From Pseudomonas lini (GTDB lineage Bacteria > Pseudomonadota > Gammaproteobacteria > Pseudomonadales > Pseudomonadaceae), in NCBI RefSeq assembly GCF_030812475.1, contig NZ_JAUSSR010000005.1:248001-312000 (forward strand): 64,000 nt of DNA. The letters are read 5' to 3'. The notes under the pieces were generated by a model, which worked only from the letters and a program-made list of their open reading frames with translations, was not told where the DNA came from and did no database searches. The first letter of the stretch is position 1. Each line of letters begins with the position of its first letter. The position numbers and the translations under genes are program-made. Positions 8,838 to 15,551 of the stretch are shown in pieces.

Positions 8838-8952
8838 GATGGAATATACAAAATCACTAAGCTAATGCTAAAAAGTTATTTATAAAATAATTTTAAGAAC
8901 CATATGCTTCATGGCAGATAGCCCTACTTTTCTGCGCAATAGCGAGCGTGCC

Positions 8953-9927
8953 ATGTCCAAGCCCAGCAAAAACCCTGCAGCGAAATTTCGTCGTCCACTG
9001 CTGACCGGCCTGGCCGTGGCGCTGGCCCTGTCTTTCGCCCTTCCGTCGCAGGCCCGGGAAACGGTGCGCATCGGTTACCAGAAGTCATCGACGTTGATCA
9101 CGCTGTTGAAAACCCAAGGCACCCTGGAAAAAACCCTCGGGCAGAACAACATCGATGTGAGCTGGCATGAGTTTTCCAGCGGCCTGCCACTGTTGGAGGC
9201 GCTTAATGTCGGCAATGTCGACATCAGTGCCGACGTCGCCGACACCGTGCCGATTTTCGCTCAGGCCGCGCAGGCCAAGTTGACCTACTTCGCCCAGGAA
9301 GCGCCCTCGCCTTCAGCCCAGGCGATCGTCGTGCGCAAGGATTCGCCGCTGCAGCAGCTATCAGACTTGAAAGGCAAGAAAGTCGCGGTCACCAAGGCGG
9401 CCGGCTCCCACTATTTGCTGATCGCCGCCCTGAAACAAGCCGGCCTGCAATTTTCCGACATCGAGCCGGCCTACCTGTCGCCCGCCGATGGCCGCGCGGC
9501 GTTCGAGAACAACAAAGTCGACGCCTGGGTCACCTGGGAACCCTTCCTCACCAGCGCACAACGTCAACTGCCGACTCGCACCCTGGCGGATGGCGCAGGC
9601 CTGGCCAGTTACAAACGCTATTACCTGACCAGCACCCCCTACGCCAAGGCGCATCCCGAGGTGCTCAAGCTGGTTTACGAGCAATTGCACAAGACCGGCG
9701 AATGGGTGAAAACCCACCCTGCAGAAGCGGCGAAAATACTCAGCCCGTTGTGGGGCAACCTGGATGTGGCGACCGTCGAGACCGCCAACAACCATCGCAG
9801 TTATCAGGTGCAGCCGGTGAAGGGCGATCAGTTGGGTGAGCAGCAGAAAATCGCCGATGCGTTTTTTGCCGCGGGGCTGTTGCCCCAGGCGGTGGATGCT
9901 AAGGATGTCGAGATCTGGAAGCCTTAG
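8953..9927 (+). CDS. Aliphatic sulfonate ABC binding protein, second SsuA-like paralogue
   Basis: This 324-residue periplasmic protein has a leader with FRRPLLTGLAVALALSFALP ending SQA, and the SsuA family segments IGYQKSSTLITLLK, LKGKKVAVTKAAGSHYLL and DAWVTWEPFLTSAQ. The frame is open from an ATG at 8911, but the ATG at 8953 gives a normal-length signal peptide; neither start has a strong ribosome binding site, so this is not certain. It is transcribed away from the Mop gene and ends 23 bp before a strong terminator, so it is a one-gene transcript. It is a clear paralogue of 7309-8250, which gives the locus three binding proteins and one permease/ATPase pair. Confidence 0.88.
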   Translation: MSKPSKNPAAKFRRPLLTGLAVALALSFALPSQARETVRIGYQKSSTLITLLKTQGTLEKTLGQNNIDVSWHEFSSGLPLLEALNVGNVDISADVADTVPIFAQAAQAKLTYFAQEAPSPSAQAIVVRKDSPLQQLSDLKGKKVAVTKAAGSHYLLIAALKQAGLQFSDIEPAYLSPADGRAAFENNKVDAWVTWEPFLTSAQRQLPTRTLADGAGLASYKRYYLTSTPYAKAHPEVLKLVYEQLHKTGEWVKTHPAEAAKILSPLWGNLDVATVETANNHRSYQVQPVKGDQLGEQQKIADAFFAAGLLPQAVDAKDVEIWKP

Positions 9928-9950
9928 GATAATCACCGATTCTTACTAGT

Positions 9951-9990
9951 AAAAAAAAGCGGAAACCACTTAAATGGTTTCCGCTTTTTT
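9951..9990 (+). terminator. Rho-independent, bidirectional-looking terminator
   Basis: An 11-bp perfect stem, AGCGGAAACCA (9958-9968) with TGGTTTCCGCT (9975-9985), has a six-base loop and is flanked by an A-run on the left and a T-run on the right. It ends the SsuA-like transcript and would also work on the opposite strand. Confidence 0.95.
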
Positions 9991-10142
9991 GTACCCGGGA
10001 CCTGGCCAACCGCTCTTTACCGCCTATCCGGATCGATAACGGCGGACGCGACAACATCCTCTTGTATGATGCCTCGCTTCAAGAACGGGCCGCGGATCCC
10101 GGTGTCCGCTTGGCCCGTGCTCGCAATCGTCGAGGAGTATTC

Positions 10143-12323
10143 ATGGATAGGCTTTACCGGACGTCCCGCAAGGGAGTGTCCGCACCACGGTTCACGCTCA
10201 ATCTTCTGGCCCTGGGTCTGTTGCTGGCCGACACCGCGCAGGCCGCCGACACCGAACTGCCGGCGCTGACCGTGACGGGCGAAGACACCTCTGGCTACCA
10301 GGCCCATAGCGCCTCGGTCGGCGGTTTCGACGAGTCGCCATTGCTCGACACGCCGGCCTCGATTTCGGTGGTCACCGAAGCCTTGATCAAGGATCGCCAG
10401 GCCCGCCTGCTCAGCGAAGTCCTGCAGAACGATGCCTCGGTGGGTGAGAGCTACGCGCCGGTCGGCTACTACGAAAACTTCGTCGTGCGTGGCTTCTCGC
10501 TCAACTCCGCCAGCAGCTACAAGATCAACGGCCGCACCATCACCGGCGAGCAGAACGTCGGCCTGGAAAACAAACAACAGGTGGAATTGCTCAAGGGGCT
10601 TTCCGGCTTGCAGAGCGGCGTCAGCGAGCCCGGCGGGCTGGTCAACTACGTGACCAAGCGGCCGGCCAACGTGCGTTCGGTCACTGTCGCCACGGACGAC
10701 CGTGGCAGCGGTTACCTGGCCACGGACGTGGGCGGATTCTTCGGCAATGAACAGCAGTTCGGGCTACGCGCCAACGTGGCCCATGAAGAGCTGCATTCCT
10801 ATGTCGAACACACTAATGGCCAGCGCGACTTCGTCTCCCTGGCTTTCGACTGGAACATCAGCCCCGATGCCCTGCTGCAATTGGATGCCGAGTACCAGAC
10901 CAGGGAACAGCGCTCGGCACCGGGCTATCAATTGCTTGGCGGCACCAGTCTGCCACATCACGCCTCGCCGAAAAAACTGCTCGCACACCAGAGCGGCTCG
11001 AATCCCGTTAGCACTGATGCGCTGAACCTCAACGGCAACTTCGAATATCGCTTCAGCGACACCTGGAAAGGCAACGTCAGCGCCTCGCGCAGCCGGGTGG
11101 TGATCGATGACTACAGCTCATTTGCCTGGGGTTGCTATGGTTCCGCCAGTTGCGCCAGCGCCGCGGTGCCCAACTACTTCAGCCCCGAGGGCGACTACGA
11201 CATCTATGACTTCCGCAGCCCGGACGATACCCGCCGCAATGACGAGGTACAGGCTGCCTTCACTGGCACCTTCGACACCGGTGGCCTCGGTCACGAACTG
11301 AGCGTAGGCACCAGCGCGTTTCGCCGCGTGGTGGATAAACGCGACACCATCAACGTGATGATCGGCAGCGCCAATATCGATAGCGAACCAGCGGATTTCG
11401 CACGCTACGACGGTCCGCTCGACGACGCCTACCGTCGCCTGGACAGCCGCCAGTACGGGCTGTTCTTCAATGACCGGATCAGCTTCAACGAACAATGGCA
11501 GACCGTGCTCGGCGGGCGTGAAGTACGCCTGGATGAAGAGACCTTCGACAGCCAGGGCGAGACCACCCGGCACACCCAACGCTATGTGTTCCTGCCCCAG
11601 GCCGCGCTGATCTACAAGCCGCTGCAAAACCTGGCGCTGTACACCCGCTACAGCAAGGGTTTGTCCCTGGGTGGCGAAGCGGCGTGGTTCACCACCAACG
11701 CCTTTGAAATCCTCGCGCCAACCGTGTCCCGGCAGATCGAGGCGGGCATCAAGTACGACTGGCAGCGCATCAGCCTGGCCGCAGCGCTGTTCCAGATCCG
11801 CCAGGCGTACCAGTACTCCCGGCCCAATGACGACGGCACGTTCACCTTCACCCAGCAGGGCGAACAGAAGAACACCGGCCTGGAACTCTCGGCCAATGGC
11901 TGGGCCAGCCAGCGCCTGCAGATCGCCGCCAGTGTCGCGGCGATCCGCGCCCGGGTCAGCGACAGCGGCACGCCGGCCTATGAAGGTCATCAGGCAATCA
12001 ATGTGCCGACGCTGCGCGCCAGCCTCCAGGGCGACTACGCCCTGCCCGGGATCGAAGGACTGGCCCTGCTCGGCGGGGTGCAATACAGCGCCAGCAAATA
12101 CGCCAATCGCCAAGGTGAGGTAGAGGCCGGTGCCTACGCCATTTTCAACGTCGGCAGCCGCTACAGCCCCCGCATCGACGGTTACGACACGGTGTTCCGC
12201 CTGACCGTGGACAACCTGTTCGACAAGCGCTATTGGCGTGACGCCGGCGAATACCTGGGCGACGGCTACCTGTTCCAGGGTGCGCCGCTGACGGCCCGGT
12301 TGAGCGCCTCGATCAACTTCTGA
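10143..12323 (+). CDS. TonB-dependent outer-membrane receptor, siderophore type
   Basis: This 726-residue receptor has a signal peptide (LNLLALGLLLADTAQA), a possible TonB box near ELPALTVTG, and a plug domain (LLDTPASISVVTEALIKDR, NFVVRGFSLN, VELLKGLSGLQSGVSEPGG, LVNYVTKRP). A 22-strand-type barrel follows, ending in the terminal phenylalanine of SASINF. The open frame begins at 10062, but the ATG at 10143 has GAGGAG five bases upstream. It belongs to the TonB-dependent siderophore receptor branch rather than the short BtuB branch. It ends about 90 bp before a cobalamin riboswitch and is followed by a periplasmic-binding-protein ABC operon on the same strand, so the set could form one uptake route. 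The riboswitch lies downstream and would not control it directly. The ligand may be a ferric siderophore or another metal complex. Confidence 0.92.
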   Translation: MDRLYRTSRKGVSAPRFTLNLLALGLLLADTAQAADTELPALTVTGEDTSGYQAHSASVGGFDESPLLDTPASISVVTEALIKDRQARLLSEVLQNDASVGESYAPVGYYENFVVRGFSLNSASSYKINGRTITGEQNVGLENKQQVELLKGLSGLQSGVSEPGGLVNYVTKRPANVRSVTVATDDRGSGYLATDVGGFFGNEQQFGLRANVAHEELHSYVEHTNGQRDFVSLAFDWNISPDALLQLDAEYQTREQRSAPGYQLLGGTSLPHHASPKKLLAHQSGSNPVSTDALNLNGNFEYRFSDTWKGNVSASRSRVVIDDYSSFAWGCYGSASCASAAVPNYFSPEGDYDIYDFRSPDDTRRNDEVQAAFTGTFDTGGLGHELSVGTSAFRRVVDKRDTINVMIGSANIDSEPADFARYDGPLDDAYRRLDSRQYGLFFNDRISFNEQWQTVLGGREVRLDEETFDSQGETTRHTQRYVFLPQAALIYKPLQNLALYTRYSKGLSLGGEAAWFTTNAFEILAPTVSRQIEAGIKYDWQRISLAAALFQIRQAYQYSRPNDDGTFTFTQQGEQKNTGLELSANGWASQRLQIAASVAAIRARVSDSGTPAYEGHQAINVPTLRASLQGDYALPGIEGLALLGGVQYSASKYANRQGEVEAGAYAIFNVGSRYSPRIDGYDTVFRLTVDNLFDKRYWRDAGEYLGDGYLFQGAPLTARLSASINF

Positions 12324-12410
12324 TGGATGCCCGACTCACTGGCACCGCGCAATCGGCACCAGAGAAAAAATACTGGACCATTGCACGGCATGATCGACTA
12401 CCATGCCGAC

Positions 12411-12600
12411 CGCCGGTTTCCACATGGGATTAATAGGGAATCCGAGATGCCCGACACGGCATCAATCGGAACTGCCCCCGCAACTGTAGGTGCTGAGCCT
12501 GCTCCTGACATTGCCACTGGGATCACTCCCGGGAAGGCGGGAGCCAGGCGTCGACGCATCAGTCAGGAGACCTGCCGGCCAAGAACATCACTAACCGGCG
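12411..12600 (+). promoter_or_regulatory. Cobalamin (B12) riboswitch
   Basis: The characteristic blocks appear in order: TTAATAGGGAA at about 12430, GGAACTGCCCCCGCAACTGT (B12-box partner region) at 12468-12487, GCCACTGGG at about 12513, CGGGAAGGCGGGAGCC at about 12530-12546, and the B12 box AGTCAGGAGACCTGCC at 12561-12576. The closing P1 stem is perfect: CGCCGGTT at 12411-12418 with AACCGGCG at 12593-12600. It lies in the 413-bp gap between the receptor gene and the ABC binding protein. Adenosylcobalamin or a related corrinoid should reduce expression of the downstream ABC genes (family knowledge). Confidence 0.96.
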
Positions 12601-12620
12601 GGGTGTCCGGGAAGGACATC
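12601..12620 (+). promoter_or_regulatory. Hairpin directly after the riboswitch
   Basis: GGGTGTCC (12601-12608) pairs with GGACATCC (12613-12620) with one G-T pair and a four-base loop. It abuts the P1 stem of the riboswitch. There is no T-run, so it may be part of the expression platform (for example masking or anti-masking of translation start) rather than an intrinsic terminator. The remaining 116 bp to the first start codon show no other strong structure. Confidence 0.5.
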
Positions 12621-12736
12621 CTTGCGCCGTGCGTCACCGTCAGTGATCGTCACGTCAGTGCTTTATTGGCAGCGTTCGATGATGTGTTTCCAGTCCGTGC
12701 CCCCTGCTCCGAGTACGGTCCACTGGAGATTGCGTC

Positions 12737-13750
12737 ATGCTGCTGTCACGCCTTGCCACCCTCGTCACGGCTCTGGGTCTGTCCACCCTCGCCCATGCGG
12801 CCCCGACCCGTTATCCACTGACGGTCGAGAACTGCGGCAGCACCCTGACCTTCGAGCAGGCCCCGAACCGTGCCGTGACCATCGGCCAGGCCGGCACCGA
12901 AATGCTTTTCGCCCTGGGGCTTGGCAACACGCTGGTCGGCACGTCGTTGTGGTTCAACGAGGTGCTGGCCCAGTACAAGTCAGCGAACGACCCGATCCCG
13001 CGCCTGGCCGATAACGAGCCGAGCTTCGAGGCGGTAATCGGCAAACGTCCGCAGTTGGTGGCGGTGGAACTGGAGTGGATGGTCGGCCCGCAAGGCGTGG
13101 TCGGTACCCGCGAGCAGTTTCACGAGCTGCAAATCCCCACCTACCTGATGCCCTCCGACTGCGAAGCCAAAGACAATCTGGTCGGCGCCGATGGCACTCG
13201 GCTGGAGGCGTTTCGCATCGACAGCATCTACAAGAGCATCAGCCAACTGGCTGCGATCTTCGATGTGCAGGAACGTGGCCAGCAGTTGAACGACGAACTC
13301 AAGGCCAGCCTGGCGAAGTCTGTCGCCACGGTGCGCGACAAAAACCTGGAGCACACCAGCGCGCTGTTCTGGTTTTCCAGTGCCAGCCTGGATATCGACC
13401 CCTATGTCGCCGGGCACAAGGGCATTCCCGACTTCATGCTCAACACCCTGGGCGTGCGTAACGTGGTGCAATCGGACGAAGAATGGCCGACCGTCGGCTG
13501 GGAAACCATCGCCAAGGCCAACCCGACGTTCCTGGTCATCGCACGCATGGATCGCCGACGCTTCCCCGCCGACGACCACCTCAAGAAACTGGCCTTCCTG
13601 CGCAGCGACCCGGTGACCCGCAACATGGACGCGGTAAAAAACAACCGCATCATCATCCTCGACGCCATGGCCATGCAGGCCAGCGTCAGAATGTTCGACG
13701 GCCTGGCCACCCTGGCATCGGCCATCGACGGCTATGACCTGCCGAAATGA
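12737..13750 (+). CDS. Fe/B12-type ABC periplasmic binding protein
   Basis: This 337-residue class III (BtuF/FhuD-like) binding protein has a signal peptide (LLSRLATLVTALGLSTLAHA) and family features: NRAVTIGQAGTEMLFALGLG, then SFEAVIGKRPQLVAV and the C-terminal WETIAKANPTFLVI. GGAG lies eight bases before the ATG. It is the first gene after the riboswitch and overlaps the permease gene by four bases (ATGA). The riboswitch points to cobalamin, a precursor such as cobinamide, or cobalt in a chelated form; the protein is longer than E. coli BtuF (about 266 residues) and looks more like iron-complex binding proteins, so the ligand is open. Confidence 0.9.
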   Translation: MLLSRLATLVTALGLSTLAHAAPTRYPLTVENCGSTLTFEQAPNRAVTIGQAGTEMLFALGLGNTLVGTSLWFNEVLAQYKSANDPIPRLADNEPSFEAVIGKRPQLVAVELEWMVGPQGVVGTREQFHELQIPTYLMPSDCEAKDNLVGADGTRLEAFRIDSIYKSISQLAAIFDVQERGQQLNDELKASLAKSVATVRDKNLEHTSALFWFSSASLDIDPYVAGHKGIPDFMLNTLGVRNVVQSDEEWPTVGWETIAKANPTFLVIARMDRRRFPADDHLKKLAFLRSDPVTRNMDAVKNNRIIILDAMAMQASVRMFDGLATLASAIDGYDLPK

Positions 13751-14763
13751 CCAGGACGCTGATTCGCACACTGCTGGCCGCCATGACCCTGCTGCTGGCC
13801 GTCATTGCCGGCGTGGCCATCGGTGAAACGCCCATCGATCCGGGCGTGGTGTTCCAGGTGCTGGCCAACAAACTGTGGGCTGCCGGCCATGTCCTCGACC
13901 CGATCGACGAAGGGATCGTCTGGAATTATCGCCTGACCCGCACACTGGTGGCGGCGGCCTGCGGTGCGGGCCTGGCCACGTGCGGGGTGATCCTGCAATC
14001 GCTGTTGCGCAACCCCCTGGCCGATCCCTACCTGCTCGGTATCTCCGCCGGCGCCTCGACGGGCGCGGTGCTGGTGGCGTTGCTGGGGCTGGGGGCGGGC
14101 CTGATTTCGCTGTCGGTCGGGGCGTTTGCCGGGGCTGTTGCCGCCTTTGCCCTGGTGGTGTTGCTGGCCCGTGCCAGCGGTTCATCCGGCGGCACCGGGC
14201 AGATCATCCTCGCGGGGATTGCCGGTTCGCAGCTATTCAATGCGCTCACGGCGTTTCTGATCACCAAGTCGGCCAGTTCCGAACAGGCCCGGGGCATCAT
14301 GTTCTGGTTGCTGGGCAATCTCAGCGGAGTGCGCTGGCCGTCGGTGTGGCTGGCCGTCCCGGTGGCAGTGGCCGGTCTTGCCGTTTGCCTGTGGCATCGA
14401 CGGGCGCTGGACGCCTTCACTTTTGGTGCCGACTCCGCCGCTTCGCTCGGCATCCCGGTGCGCCGCGTGCAATTGCTGCTGATCAGCTGCGCCGCCCTGG
14501 TGACGGCCGTGATGGTCTCGATTGTCGGCTCCATCGGTTTCGTCGGGCTGGTCATTCCCCATGCCGTGCGACTGCTGCTGGGCACCCGCCATGCGCGCCT
14601 GCTGCCGGCCAGTGCGCTGGGGGGTGCGCTGTTCCTGATCGCCGCCGATGTGCTCTCCCGGACGCTGATCAAAGGCCAGGTGATCCCGGTCGGGGTCATC
14701 ACGGCATTGGTCGGCGCGCCGGTGTTCGCGTTGATCCTGATCGGCCGGAGGAATGCCCGATGA
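13747..14763 (+). CDS. Fe/B12-type ABC permease (FecCD/BtuC family)
   Basis: This 338-residue inner-membrane permease of the FecCD/BtuC family has about ten hydrophobic segments. It contains the family hallmark NPLADPYLLGISAGASTGAV near residue 90 and the second conserved block GFVGLVIPHAVRLLLG near residue 262. Its ATG overlaps the stop of the binding-protein gene (ATGA), and its own stop overlaps the ATG of the ATPase, so the three genes are translationally coupled. It forms the channel of the riboswitch-controlled importer. Confidence 0.93.
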   Translation: MTRTLIRTLLAAMTLLLAVIAGVAIGETPIDPGVVFQVLANKLWAAGHVLDPIDEGIVWNYRLTRTLVAAACGAGLATCGVILQSLLRNPLADPYLLGISAGASTGAVLVALLGLGAGLISLSVGAFAGAVAAFALVVLLARASGSSGGTGQIILAGIAGSQLFNALTAFLITKSASSEQARGIMFWLLGNLSGVRWPSVWLAVPVAVAGLAVCLWHRRALDAFTFGADSAASLGIPVRRVQLLLISCAALVTAVMVSIVGSIGFVGLVIPHAVRLLLGTRHARLLPASALGGALFLIAADVLSRTLIKGQVIPVGVITALVGAPVFALILIGRRNAR

Positions 14764-15551
14764 ATGCCGTCTCCCCTGTTATCAGCGATTGCGTGCTGAG
14801 TTGTTCCGGCCTCGGCTTCCAGGTCCGCGACGCCGGGTTGCTGCACGATATCCATCTGGACGTCCGCCGAGGCGAAACCCTGGGCCTCGTCGGGCCCAAT
14901 GGCTCGGGCAAATCCACCCTGCTCAAACTGCTGGCCGGCGTGCGAGTGCCGAGCCGGGGCGACATCCACCTCAACGGTCAGCGCCTCAAGGCACTCTCTC
15001 GGCGCACCATCGCGCAAACCCTGGCGGTGGTCGAGCAACAGGCCGACACGCTGGATGCCATCAACGTGTTTGATGCCGTCGCCTTGGGCCGGACGCCGTG
15101 GCTGTCGGCCTTGAGTCCGTGGTCGCACGAGGACGCTACCATCGTCCAGCAGGCGCTGTGCGACGTCGATGCGGCACACCTGACAAACCGCACCTGGCAC
15201 AGCCTGTCCGGCGGCGAACGCCAGCGAGTCCACATCGCTCGCGCCCTGGCCCAGCGCCCGCAAATATTGTTGCTGGACGAACCGACCAATCACCTGGACA
15301 TCCAGCACCAGCTCGCGATCCTCAATGTGGTGCAGGCGCTGCCGGTGACGACACTGATCGCGCTGCACGACCTGAATCAGGCCTTGGGCTGCGATCGTCT
15401 GGCGGTACTGGAACGGGGACGACTGGTGGCCCTCGGCAAACCGCTCGAGGTGCTGACCCCGCAGCGCCTGCAGGAGACGTTTGGCGTGCAGGCGCATTAT
15501 CTGACAGACCCTTTCGACGGCGCGCGGATATTGCGGTTTCGCGCTGTTTGA
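14760..15551 (+). CDS. Fe/B12-type ABC ATP-binding protein (FecE/BtuD family)
   Basis: This 263-residue ATPase has Walker A GPNGSGKST, signature LSGGERQR, Walker B ILLLDEPTNHLD and the switch histidine in LIALHDLNQAL. The ATGA overlap with the permease stop sets the start at 14760; the same frame is open farther upstream inside the permease gene, but that part is not homologous. It is the last gene of the riboswitch operon. Its final 55 bases overlap, tail to tail, the end of the RND transporter gene on the other strand, an unusual arrangement in which the two 3' ends share coding sequence. Confidence 0.93.
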   Translation: MNAVSPVISDCVLSCSGLGFQVRDAGLLHDIHLDVRRGETLGLVGPNGSGKSTLLKLLAGVRVPSRGDIHLNGQRLKALSRRTIAQTLAVVEQQADTLDAINVFDAVALGRTPWLSALSPWSHEDATIVQQALCDVDAAHLTNRTWHSLSGGERQRVHIARALAQRPQILLLDEPTNHLDIQHQLAILNVVQALPVTTLIALHDLNQALGCDRLAVLERGRLVALGKPLEVLTPQRLQETFGVQAHYLTDPFDGARILRFRAV

